Origin: Polynucleobacter meluiroseus
GTDB lineage: Bacteria; Pseudomonadota; Gammaproteobacteria; Burkholderiales; Burkholderiaceae
Assembly: GCA_943329505.2 (NCBI GenBank)
Contig: CALQED020000014.1
Coordinates: forward strand, 1-11,642
Length of the DNA: 11,642 nt
Direction of reading: 5' to 3'
Translations under genes and position numbers: made by a program
Notes under the pieces: model-generated
Seen by the model: only the letters and a program-made list of their open reading frames with translations
The model's database searches: none
What the model was told of the DNA's origin: nothing
In this document: one piece after another, positions 1 to 9,135 of the stretch
How positions within the stretch are numbered: position 1 is the stretch's first letter
Layout: every line of letters starts with the position of its first letter

Positions 1-1366
<1,366 letters not shown>

Positions 1367-1368
<2 letters not shown>

Positions 1369-2443
1369 AACTAAATAGTCTAGCGGCTGTTGAAGAGCCC
1401 GCTGGAACGCCAGACCTTTCAAGGGTGGCATAAAGTACATCAAGGTGCTGGCGGATGCTAATGACTGCAGCTTCGCTTAAATTAATCCCATTGTCATCGA
1501 CTAAACGGCCATGGGATGCTTGTGCAATCTCCATGCCTTCACCCAACATTCTCTCGAAGCCACGCTCATCATGTGCAACCAAAGGAACTTCTAATAACAA
1601 GGTCAATTGTGTCACCAGCTGATTCGGATCTAGACCTGCGCTATTAAAAATCAAGGTGCCATTGCTATAGAACTCATACTGTCTGCCATTGCGAGCTAAC
1701 TTAAAACCACGCTGACGCATCAGGGCATCAAAATTACCCCAAGGGCAAGCTTCATCAAAGAGCACATTAATACTAAGTTGAATATCACTATCTGCCGCCA
1801 TCACATCCAATTCTTTTGCACTTTCTAGCATGGCATTAACGCTAGGCATGTCAATCTGTGAACCCAGCGTATCTGCAAGCGCTTGGGCACGAGAACAAAA
1901 ATCAGATAGTTCTAGGACGCCAATGGGGCCGCGACGATTTGCCAATTGAATCGCTAACTGCAACTCTGAGTAAGAGGATTGAGGATTAAGCGCTTCCCAA
2001 TCCTCGGCAGCGTCTTGATCAGCATTCAAACCTTCACACATCCACCTTGCAGAAGATTGAGCCTGCAAATCGGTCCAAGCTTGAATTTCTTCTAAGATTT
2101 CAGCCCCACTAATAGCCTCATCAAATCGCAGTGTAATAACGCAGTCAATCCGCGGATCAATTGCAAATTTTTCAGGGGTAGCCATGGCTCCTGGTAACCC
2201 ATCACCAAAACTAGGTTCTGTGCGGCCTAAAACATCAGCATCACCAAACCCCTGCCCAAGACTAGGTTCGCGGATAAAGCGTTCGTCCAAGGAGTATTCG
2301 CTCTGTTCTTGAGCTTTACGACGAGCACGAGAGTATTTGAAATTCAAAATCGCTACTAATATTAAAATCAGTAGCCCAATAGCGGCCAACGCAAACTGCA
2401 AATCAGACAAACCCAAGACCGTCATGATTTGTTCTACAAACAC
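1367..2443 (-). CDS. zipA: ZipA-type cell division protein, FtsZ-binding, single N-terminal membrane anchor
   Basis: ZipA tethers FtsZ to the inner membrane at the septum. This 358-residue protein has a hydrophobic anchor at about residues 16-35 followed by a basic stretch (KYSRARRK), which fits an N-out, cytoplasmic-C topology. A short linker (about 43-95) with two EPS-L/F-G motifs takes the place of the long Pro/Gln-rich linker of E. coli ZipA. Residues about 221-345 match the ZipA C-terminal domain in style: a beta-rich start (INVLFDEA), then a helix with GRLVDDNG and a final helix. Residues about 98-215 look like a second, diverged copy (see findings). The GTG start (2443-2441) directly follows the smc TAA and has GGAGG 8 nt upstream; an ATG at codon 7 is an alternative that would leave the anchor intact. 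Position between smc and ligA supports the call. The name comes from context plus domain pattern, since sequence identity to E. coli ZipA is low. Confidence 0.87.
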
Positions 2444-5400
2444 TTAGGCGGCCTCCACCATTGAAACAGCTGATGCGATATCAACCGCAACAATTCTAGA
2501 GACACCTTGTTCTTGCATAGTGACACCAATCAATTGATGGGCAATTTCCATTGTGATCTTGTTATGTGAGATGAAGACAAACTGGGTCTTATCCGACATC
2601 TTGGAAACCATCTTGGAGTAGCGCAAGGTATTGGCATCATCCAAAGGTGCGTCCACCTCATCCAATAAACAGAATGGCGCTGGGTTCAATAAGAAGAGGG
2701 AGAAAACGAGTGCAATTGCAGTCAAAGCCTTCTCACCACCAGAGAGCAAATAAATCGTGCTATTTTTCTTGCCTGGAGGTTGGGCCATAACCTGAACACC
2801 AGCATCCAAAATCTCTTCGCCTGTCATCACCAACTCAGCATGACCTCCACCAAATAACTCAGGGAATAATTTACCAAAATGGCCATTGACTTGGTCAAAG
2901 GTGGCTTGTAATAAATCACGGGTCTCAGCATCAATCTTTGCAATGGCGTCTGTCAAAGTCTGCATCGCTTCATTCAAGTCGGCAGATTGTGCATCCAAGA
3001 ACTGTTTACGCTCTCGTGAGCTTGCCAACTCATCGAGCGCAGCCATATTGACTGGACCTAATGATTGAATCTCAGTATTCAAACGATTGACTTCGGTCTG
3101 CAAGGCTCCTACCTTGAGATCAGGACTAAAGTTCGCCTCCAAAGCAATCAGGTCAGCTTCGGCATCAGTCAACAATGTGGCGAATTGCTCATAATTCAAA
3201 CGGGCTGCCTGTTCGCGTAATTGCAAATCGACAACTTTATCGCGCATCGGCTGCAAGCTACGTTCAATTTGGAGTCGGGCTTCATCTGCTTCACGCAATT
3301 GATGCAACAAAGCATCTTGCTCAGTGCGCGCATTTGCCAAAGCCGCTTCACGAGCGCTCCGCGCCAATAGCAAACCTTGTAATTTTTCTTGAGCCTCTTC
3401 ATCACTCAATGACTCTAACTCTTGAGTAGCAAGATCATATTTGTCCTGAATCTCCATGATCTGAGTACGTGCAGTACTTTGATCACGTTGCAAGTCAGCA
3501 ATCCGCTGTTGTAATGAGCGCGTTGCAAAGGCAGCTTCTTGTGCGGCCATTTCTGCTGCGCGCAATGATTCACGCAAACCGTCACGCCCTTGGGTAGCAA
3601 TCTCTAGTTTTTCTTGAGCGGATGCTAATTCTGTTTGGAGGCCTTGTTTAGATTCTTCAGATTGAACCAACTCATTAGCGGACTGTTCCTGAGTTTGATT
3701 TAATTGCTCACCTTGCTGGCGTAACTCGCCTAACTCGCTCTGAATTTGTGCGGCACGTTGGCTATATTGCTCTTCAGCTTGAGTCAACTGCATTCTTTCA
3801 ACTTCGAAACCATGCGCCTCTTGCACGGCATGCTCAGCGTTGATACGAGCCTGCTCAGCGGCCTGATGGGCTGCATGATAGTTCGCAGCACATTGATCTA
3901 ATTCGCCCTGCAACTCACTTTGCATCAATTGTTGAGCACGTAACTGCTTCTCTAGACTCTCCATCTCTTGGGCACGAGCCAGCATACCTGCTTGCTCAGA
4001 ATCTGCAGCATATAACTGAACGCCAACACGACTTACGAGGTGACCCTGCTGAGTCACAAATGCACCACCAGCCGGCAATTTTTCACGACGGTGTAAAGCA
4101 TCCTCTAAGCTGGTAGCGATATAAATATTGTCTAACCACTCTTGCAACACCGAAGTTAATCTTGCGGCACCAGCACTTTGAACGCGACTTAATAAAGGCG
4201 TGAAATCTGTTGGAACATGTGTTTGTGCAGGCGTAATTTCTTCGGTAAGTAATATAGCCAAACGACTAGGAGGGGCATCGTTAGCCAATGCCAATGTTTC
4301 TTGTACGCTCTTAGCCGTTACCGCAGCCAAACGCTCACGTAAAACAGATTCCAAAGCAGTTTCCCAGCCGCTCTCTACTTTCAGCTCTTGCCAAAGACGC
4401 TTGCTTTCTTTAAGCCCCTTACTTTCTAGCCACGGGCCAATCTTGCCTTGGGCCTGAACGCTAGCCTGTAATGCGGTCAAAGCAGTTAATTTAGCCTCGG
4501 TTTGGGCTAAATCTTGATTGGCTGTCTGAATCTTTTGTTGAGCAGTATTGCGCGCTTCATCAGCAGCAGGAACACGTTGCTGCGTTTCACCTGCGCGTTG
4601 CTTTGACTCTTCAACTTTGCGCTGAGCCATCACCTGACGATCCATTGCCATTTGCAAAGCTTCTGCATCTGGTCTGCGCATCCCATCTAGTTCACCAGTT
4701 AAGCGTGCTTCACGCCCTTTGAGCTCATCAGCCTGCGCTGACATGGCGCGGATACGCTCACCTAAACTGGCTAAGCGTTGCTCAATCGACGCTAGTGTTT
4801 CGCGGGCATGATTGAGTTCACGAGAAGCAGTTTGATAAGCCTCTTCGCGACTCGGCATTTGATCTTGCAGACCGTTCAGATCAACCAATAAGGTCTGCTC
4901 TTTTGCCGAAGCTTCGCTCAGCTCATGCTCAGCAGTACGCTGGGCTTGAGCAGCATCAGTTTCTTGTACAGTCCAACGTTGTAATTGCGCTTGCAAGTCT
5001 TGAGTTTGCTGTTGCAAACGTTGACGCGCTTCTTGAACATAATGAATCTGTGACTCTACTTGGCTCACATCAGAGTTTGTTTGGTAGAGCTCGCCCTGTG
5101 CTTCAGAAACTTTATCTTGTAAGGCGTACTGCTGTGTCCGCATAGTTTCAAGTTCAGCCTCGGCGTGACGTAACTTAGCAGTCTGTTCTTCTAGATGGAC
5201 TTGGGTGTCGCGGATACCATTAGCATGACGCTCTTGCTCTTTACCAGCTTCAGTTTGACGCACAAACCACAATAATTGTTGCTGTGATTTCATTTGTGTT
5301 GAGAGCTCTGCATGACGCTCGGCAACCGTTGCTTGTTTTTCTAAACGTGTCAGCTGCTGATCAAGCTCGCGCAAGATATCTTCAACGCGAGTTAAGTTTT

Positions 5401-5965
5401 CTACCGTATCTTCTAAACGTGACGCGGTTTCTTTGCGACGCTCTTTATATTTAGAAACACCAGCAGCCTCTTCCAAGAAGACTCGTAATTCTTCGGGCTT
5501 GGATTCTAAAATACGATTGATCGTGCCTTGACCAATAATGGCGTAACCTCTTGGGCCCATACCGGTGCCCAAGAAAATATCCTGCACATCTTTACGACGC
5601 ACCACTTGATTATTCACGTAGTAACTTGAATTACCGTCACGGGTTAAAACACGCTTGACACCTAATTCAGTAAAAGCACTCCATTGGCCTTGTGCGCGCC
5701 CATCAGAATTATCAAAAATGAGTTCTACGCTGGCACGACCAGATGGTTTTCGTAGGCCAGAGCCATTAAAAATAACGTCCTGCATAGATTCACCACGCAA
5801 TTCGCTGGCTCGGGATTCACCCAAAACCCAGCGTACGGCGTCAATAATGTTCGACTTTCCGCATCCGTTAGGGCCCACAACACCAATTAATTGGCCAGGC
5901 ATTTCGAAATGGGTTGGGTCAACAAAAGACTTAAAACCGGAAAGTTTGATAGATTTCAGTTGCAC
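2444..5965 (-). CDS. smc: Chromosome segregation/condensation ATPase SMC
   Basis: SMC dimers compact and align newly replicated DNA, normally with ScpA and ScpB, which are not in this window. The 1173-residue protein has the full family layout: an N-terminal ATPase half with Walker A GPNGCGKSN (31-39, K37) and the Q-loop region near 141-147; a first coiled coil (about 175-500); a hinge (about 505-662); a second coiled coil (about 665-1020); and a C-terminal half with signature LSGGEK (1074-1079), Walker B ending CLLDE (D1102, catalytic-type E1103) and switch histidine H1134. The GTG start is the first possible initiator after an in-frame TGA 30 nt upstream, and it gives the typical N-terminus with KSIKLSGFKSF. 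The ribosome binding site is weak. It is the first gene of the leftward operon; its TAA directly abuts the zipA GTG. No truncation or missing motif is seen. Confidence 0.98.
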   Translation of the reverse strand: MQLKSIKLSGFKSFVDPTHFEMPGQLIGVVGPNGCGKSNIIDAVRWVLGESRASELRGESMQDVIFNGSGLRKPSGRASVELIFDNSDGRAQGQWSAFTELGVKRVLTRDGNSSYYVNNQVVRRKDVQDIFLGTGMGPRGYAIIGQGTINRILESKPEELRVFLEEAAGVSKYKERRKETASRLEDTVENLTRVEDILRELDQQLTRLEKQATVAERHAELSTQMKSQQQLLWFVRQTEAGKEQERHANGIRDTQVHLEEQTAKLRHAEAELETMRTQQYALQDKVSEAQGELYQTNSDVSQVESQIHYVQEARQRLQQQTQDLQAQLQRWTVQETDAAQAQRTAEHELSEASAKEQTLLVDLNGLQDQMPSREEAYQTASRELNHARETLASIEQRLASLGERIRAMSAQADELKGREARLTGELDGMRRPDAEALQMAMDRQVMAQRKVEESKQRAGETQQRVPAADEARNTAQQKIQTANQDLAQTEAKLTALTALQASVQAQGKIGPWLESKGLKESKRLWQELKVESGWETALESVLRERLAAVTAKSVQETLALANDAPPSRLAILLTEEITPAQTHVPTDFTPLLSRVQSAGAARLTSVLQEWLDNIYIATSLEDALHRREKLPAGGAFVTQQGHLVSRVGVQLYAADSEQAGMLARAQEMESLEKQLRAQQLMQSELQGELDQCAANYHAAHQAAEQARINAEHAVQEAHGFEVERMQLTQAEEQYSQRAAQIQSELGELRQQGEQLNQTQEQSANELVQSEESKQGLQTELASAQEKLEIATQGRDGLRESLRAAEMAAQEAAFATRSLQQRIADLQRDQSTARTQIMEIQDKYDLATQELESLSDEEAQEKLQGLLLARSAREAALANARTEQDALLHQLREADEARLQIERSLQPMRDKVVDLQLREQAARLNYEQFATLLTDAEADLIALEANFSPDLKVGALQTEVNRLNTEIQSLGPVNMAALDELASSRERKQFLDAQSADLNEAMQTLTDAIAKIDAETRDLLQATFDQVNGHFGKLFPELFGGGHAELVMTGEEILDAGVQVMAQPPGKKNSTIYLLSGGEKALTAIALVFSLFLLNPAPFCLLDEVDAPLDDANTLRYSKMVSKMSDKTQFVFISHNKITMEIAHQLIGVTMQEQGVSRIVAVDIASAVSMVEAA
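2452..2456 (-). promoter_or_regulatory. Shine-Dalgarno of zipA inside the 3' end of smc
   Basis: A consensus GGAGG lies within the last codons of smc, 8 nt before the zipA GTG. It favours GTG at 2443 over the ATG at 2425, which has no comparable signal. The placement implies that zipA translation is coupled to termination on smc. Confidence 0.7.
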
Positions 5966-6031
5966 GGCGTACTTTGCAGGGAAAAAAGGGGTTCAAATAA
6001 AGGGGTAAAAAATTACTTCTAAAGTGGGAAG

Positions 6032-6040
6032 ATGATAGCA
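6032..6040 (-). promoter_or_regulatory. Candidate extended -10 promoter for smc-zipA-ligA
   Basis: On the minus strand this reads TGCTATCAT, which fits an extended -10 (TG, one base, then a 5/6 match to TATAAT). It would start transcripts about 60 nt upstream of the smc GTG. No recognisable -35 lies 16-18 nt upstream (2/6 at best), so the call rests on the extended -10 alone. A competing weak site on the same strand pairs TTGTCC with CATTAT at 16-nt spacing, closer to dapD. Confidence 0.33.
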
Positions 6041-6054
6041 AGCTTGAGGCTACT

Positions 6055-6083
6055 TAGACGTGTTTTTGCCCCATCGATATAAT
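6055..6083 (+). promoter_or_regulatory. Sigma-70-type promoter of dapD-dapE
   Basis: A perfect -10 TATAAT (6078-6083) lies 17 nt after TAGACG (6055-6060), a 4/6 match to the -35 consensus. The predicted transcription start is near 6090, giving a leader of about 50 nt. That leader is too short for a lysine riboswitch. It holds one small inverted repeat, AGGGA/TCCCT (6099-6103 and 6109-6113) around a CAAAA loop, with no evident function. Confidence 0.65.
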
Positions 6084-6140
6084 GATAAATCTACCTCCAG
6101 GGACAAAATCCCTTAACAATCTGATAGTTAACCGAAAAGT

Positions 6141-6968
6141 ATGAGCCAATCACCACAAAGCATCATTGAAGAAGCCTGGGAAAACCGCGCAAACCTCTCA
6201 CCAGACAGCATCTCTGGGGGTATCCGTAACGCTGTAAATGCCGTCTTGGAGGGCCTCAATTCAGGCACTATTCGAGTCGCTGAGCGCCGTGATGTCGGTA
6301 AGTGGGAAGTTAACCAATGGGTCAAAAAAGCCGTATTGCTCTCTTTCCGCTTAGAAGACAATATCCCGATGAGCGCTGGTGGTTATACCCAGTTCTATGA
6401 CAAGGTTCCTAGCAAATTTGAGGGCTATACAGCCGCAGACTTTGCTGCTGGTGGTTTTCGCGTAGTTCCCCCTGCGGTCGCACGCCGAGGCTCTTTTATC
6501 GGCAAAAATGCAGTTTTAATGCCTTCTTACGTCAATATTGGTGCTTATGTAGGCGAAGGCACCATGGTAGACACCTGGGCAACGGTCGGTTCTTGTGCCC
6601 AAATTGGTAAAAACGTTCATCTTTCAGGTGGTGTTGGTATCGGCGGTGTTTTAGAGCCAATTCAAGCTGGCCCCGTCATTATTGAAGATAACTGCTTTAT
6701 TGGTGCCCGCTCTGAAGTGGTTGAAGGGGTAGTCATCGAAGAGAACGCCGTACTATCTATGGGCGTCTATATTGGTCAAAGTACCAAGATTTATGACCGT
6801 GAGACGGGTGAAATTCATTACGGACGGGTTCCAGCGGGATCGGTTGTTGTTCCTGGCTCGCTTCCTTCCGCATGCGGTAAGTACAGTTTGTATGCTGCCA
6901 TCATCGTGAAAAAAGTGGATGCTCAAACCCGAGCAAAAACGGCTATTAACGAACTGCTACGCGACTAA
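6141..6968 (+). CDS. dapD: 2,3,4,5-tetrahydropyridine-2,6-dicarboxylate N-succinyltransferase (DapD)
   Basis: DapD transfers the succinyl group of succinyl-CoA to tetrahydrodipicolinate, giving N-succinyl-2-amino-6-ketopimelate in the succinylase branch of diaminopimelate and lysine synthesis; it is a cytosolic trimer. The 275 residues match the family length (E. coli about 274). Residues 1-100 form the helical N-terminal domain. From about 107 to 240 the sequence shows the hexapeptide pattern of a left-handed parallel beta-helix (for example [22 protein letters not shown] and [10 protein letters not shown]). D144 in MVDTW and E192 in SEVVEG occupy the positions described as important for catalysis in mycobacterial DapD (recalled from family knowledge, not aligned here). 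The C-terminal part ends with the family motif [13 protein letters not shown]. The ATG at 6141 follows a purine-rich but weak ribosome binding site. It is the first rightward gene, divergent from smc and 12 nt before dapE. Confidence 0.97.
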   Translation: MSQSPQSIIEEAWENRANLSPDSISGGIRNAVNAVLEGLNSGTIRVAERRDVGKWEVNQWVKKAVLLSFRLEDNIPMSAGGYTQFYDKVPSKFEGYTAADFAAGGFRVVPPAVARRGSFIGKNAVLMPSYVNIGAYVGEGTMVDTWATVGSCAQIGKNVHLSGGVGIGGVLEPIQAGPVIIEDNCFIGARSEVVEGVVIEENAVLSMGVYIGQSTKIYDRETGEIHYGRVPAGSVVVPGSLPSACGKYSLYAAIIVKKVDAQTRAKTAINELLRD

Positions 6969-6980
6969 GTTAGAGTCTCA

Positions 6981-8132
6981 ATGAGCGCCACCCTCGAGCT
7001 TACAAAAGCTCTCATTGCCTGCCATTCCGTTACACCGGCTGATGGCGGCTGCCAAGATTTAATTGCTCAACGTCTAGAAGCACTAGGCTTTCATATTGAA
7101 AGTGTTGTGAGTGGGCCCGACACCTTCCAAGTGACGAACTTGTGGGCCATCAAAAAAGGTAAAGCTGGCGATCAAGGCAAGGTGCTCATGTTTGCTGGCC
7201 ATACCGATGTCGTACCCACTGGCCCACTTGAAAAATGGACCAGCAACCCTTTCATGCCAACCATTCGCAATGACATGCTCTATGGTCGTGGCGCTGCCGA
7301 TATGAAAACCTCTTTAGCCGGCTTTGTGGTTGCTACCGAAGAGTTTGTCACTGCACATCCAGATCACAAGGGGTCAATTGCCTTCTTAATTACTAGTGAT
7401 GAAGAAGGTCCTGCGAATGATGGCACCGTCATCATGTGCGAGCGCTTACAAAAGCATGGTCAGCGTTTGGATTACTGCGTCATTGGCGAACCCACTTCAG
7501 TAGAGCAATTAGGCGACATGATTAAGAATGGGCGCCGAGGCTCTTTGTCAGGAAAACTCAAGATCAAAGGTACTCAGGCGCATATTGCTTATCCTCATTT
7601 AGGCAGCAATCCAATTCATCTAGCCGCACCTGCAATTACTACATTAGTAGAAACAGAATGGGATCAAGGAAATCAATACTTCCAACCGACGAGTTTTCAG
7701 ATCTCCAATGTTCATGCTGGCACTGGTGCTAACAATGTCATTCCTAGCGAGCTCATCATTGACTTCAACTTCCGCTTCTCAACTGAGAGCAAGCCTGAAC
7801 AACTCCAAGATCGTCTTGAGAGCATTCTCAAAAACGTAAGTCTTGATTTCGAGATTGACTGGGTGCTAGGTGGTAGCCCCTTCATTACGGGTGATGGCGA
7901 ACTTGCAGGCGCTTTACGCAAAGCTATTAAAGCTGAAACTAAAGTAGACACCAAACTCTCAACTACTGGCGGAACTAGTGATGGGCGTTTTATCGCCAAA
8001 ATCTGTAAAGAGGTTGTGGAGTTTGGGCCACTCAATGCAACAAGCCACAAAATCGATGAATGCGTCATCGTAGATGATGTTGAGCCGCTCAAAAATATCT
8101 ATCGCAAAACACTAGAGCAACTCATTGCTTAG
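6981..8132 (+). CDS. dapE: Succinyl-diaminopimelate desuccinylase (DapE)
   Basis: DapE is a dinuclear zinc hydrolase of the M20 metallopeptidase family. It cleaves N-succinyl-LL-diaminopimelate to succinate and LL-diaminopimelate, two steps after DapD. All metal and catalytic residues are present, each at a constant offset of 7 from the H. influenzae numbering I recall: H74 and D76 (FAGHTDVV), D107 (GRGAADMK), E141 and E142 (TSDEEGP), E170 (IGEPTS) and H356 (ATSHKIDE). H201 ([11 protein letters not shown]) and N251-N252 (GANNVIP) lie in the dimerisation domain, about 180-295, that completes the active site. The 383 residues are typical. The ATG follows the dapD stop by 12 nt, with only a weak TAGAG upstream, so the two genes form one transcription unit. 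The DapE motif set separates it from the related ArgE and CPG2 enzymes. Confidence 0.97.
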   Translation: MSATLELTKALIACHSVTPADGGCQDLIAQRLEALGFHIESVVSGPDTFQVTNLWAIKKGKAGDQGKVLMFAGHTDVVPTGPLEKWTSNPFMPTIRNDMLYGRGAADMKTSLAGFVVATEEFVTAHPDHKGSIAFLITSDEEGPANDGTVIMCERLQKHGQRLDYCVIGEPTSVEQLGDMIKNGRRGSLSGKLKIKGTQAHIAYPHLGSNPIHLAAPAITTLVETEWDQGNQYFQPTSFQISNVHAGTGANNVIPSELIIDFNFRFSTESKPEQLQDRLESILKNVSLDFEIDWVLGGSPFITGDGELAGALRKAIKAETKVDTKLSTTGGTSDGRFIAKICKEVVEFGPLNATSHKIDECVIVDDVEPLKNIYRKTLEQLIA

Positions 8133-8134
8133 TC

Positions 8135-8158
8135 TGATCACCGCGATCAATTCTTTTT
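8135..8158 (+). terminator. Weak hairpin plus T-rich tract after dapE
   Basis: TGATC (8135-8139) can pair with GATCA (8145-8149) around an ACCGC loop, followed by a T-rich tract to 8158. The stem is only 5 bp, so at most it attenuates read-through into prmB. It could equally be chance. Confidence 0.25.
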
Positions 8159-8184
8159 AATTTATCAACCCTATTTCAGTCATC

Positions 8185-9081
8185 ATGGATCCTGATCCTT
8201 CCCAAGCCTTTACAGTTAATCAGTGCATTGACCAGATCGCACAAAAATTAGCGGTAGCAAAATTGCATTATGGGCACGGCGCCATCGATGCGCAAAGTGA
8301 AGCCTTGTGGATTGTCAGCAAGCAATTGGATCTCAGCCCCACAGAAACACTCGATCATCTAGAACAAACTCTTTCGCATGAGCAACACCAAAAAGCATTG
8401 ACGATTGCAGACCAAAGAATTATGACTCGTAAACCTCTGGCCTACATCTTAGGTGAAGCATGGTTAATGGGTGTGCCATTTTTCTGTAGTGAGCAAAGTA
8501 TTGTCCCGCGCTCATGGATTGCCGAGCTGATTGTGGACGGATCCTTGGAGCCTTGGTTACCTGCTGATGGCAAGGCATTAGATCTTTGTACTGGCAATGG
8601 CTCCTTAGCAAGCTTACTCGCTCTGTCTTGCCCAGATATTCATGTGAGTGCATGTGATATCAGCATGCCAGCTCTTTCTGTAGCTGCGCGCAATGTTGAT
8701 CGTCATGGTTTGAACTCTCAAGTGGAGTTATTAGATGGAGATCTTTGGGATGCACTGCCAGAGCCTAATGAAGATAACTTGTTTGATCTGATTATTTGTA
8801 ACCCCCCTTATGTCAATGCAAGTTCAATGAGTGCACTCCCAGCTGAATATCAAGCTGAGCCAGCATTAGCACTGGCAGGTGGTGATGATGGAATGGATTT
8901 AATTCGGAGAATTATTGCGCATGCGCCTGATTACCTCTCAGAGCGTGGCGCTATTCTGCTGGAAATTGGCAATGAATATGAGAACTTCAAAAAAGCATTT
9001 CCACAAATTTCAGTGATCTGGATGCCAGTTTCTGCAGGCGAAGAGCAAGTGCTCTTAATTCAAGCGGAAGATTTACGGTAA
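8185..9081 (+). CDS. prmB: Ribosomal protein L3 N5-glutamine methyltransferase (PrmB)
   Basis: PrmB uses S-adenosylmethionine to methylate a glutamine of ribosomal protein L3 and takes part in 50S subunit assembly. The 298-residue protein has a helical N-terminal domain (about 10-85), the linking segment PLAYILGEAWLMGVPFF (84-100) and IVPRSWIAEL typical of PrmB, SAM-binding motif I DLCTGNG (133-139), an acidic residue D158 at the end of the next strand (ACDIS), and the glutamine-methyltransferase signature NPPY (206-209). The following ALPAEYQAEPALALAGGDDG resembles PrmB rather than PrmC, the release-factor enzyme, which is the main alternative. The ATG at 8185 comes 52 nt after dapE and has no visible Shine-Dalgarno sequence. 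It may be read through from the dapDE promoter or have its own weak promoter. Its function is unrelated to lysine synthesis. Confidence 0.93.
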   Translation: MDPDPSQAFTVNQCIDQIAQKLAVAKLHYGHGAIDAQSEALWIVSKQLDLSPTETLDHLEQTLSHEQHQKALTIADQRIMTRKPLAYILGEAWLMGVPFFCSEQSIVPRSWIAELIVDGSLEPWLPADGKALDLCTGNGSLASLLALSCPDIHVSACDISMPALSVAARNVDRHGLNSQVELLDGDLWDALPEPNEDNLFDLIICNPPYVNASSMSALPAEYQAEPALALAGGDDGMDLIRRIIAHAPDYLSERGAILLEIGNEYENFKKAFPQISVIWMPVSAGEEQVLLIQAEDLR

Positions 9082-9105
9082 AAAGTAAAACGCTTCACCA
9101 GATTA

Positions 9106-9135
9106 CGATTAAGTAAGCTCTCATTAACTAAGCTC
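9106..9135. repeat. Imperfect tandem 15-bp duplication across the radA stop codon
   Basis: Two abutting 15-base units, 9106-9120 and 9121-9135, match at 12 of 15 positions and share TAAGCTC at their ends. The right unit contains the radA stop codon and the last codons before it; the left unit lies in the prmB-radA spacer. On the minus strand the first unit ends in TAA TGA and the second again has an in-frame TAA. Confidence 0.6.

Noticed and set aside
2886..5145. Several short plus-strand open frames across smc
   Set aside because: They are antisense to the Smc coiled-coil arms, where the Ala/Gln/Glu-rich codons leave the opposite strand open. None has a ribosome binding site or recognisable protein features.
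5655..6008. A 117-codon plus-strand open frame running out of smc into the spacer
   Set aside because: Most of it is antisense to the conserved Smc ATPase head, and no known motif appears in the translation.
6090..6140. Possible lysine riboswitch or attenuator upstream of dapD
   Set aside because: The leader is only about 50 nt and holds a single 5-bp stem. A lysine riboswitch needs a much longer multi-helix aptamer, and there is no leader peptide or terminator.
6483..7546. Exact 14-base repeat CGCCGAGGCTCTTT in dapD (6483-6496) and dapE (7533-7546)
   Set aside because: Both copies encode Arg-Arg-Gly-Ser in the same frame within otherwise unrelated, fully coding sequence. A 14-mer match is expected about once by chance in a window this size.
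7712..8092. A 126-codon open frame on the minus strand inside dapE
   Set aside because: It lies wholly antisense to a gene with every catalytic residue intact, has no ribosome binding site, and its translation is low-complexity (Ser/Leu/Pro-rich) as expected from a shadow frame.
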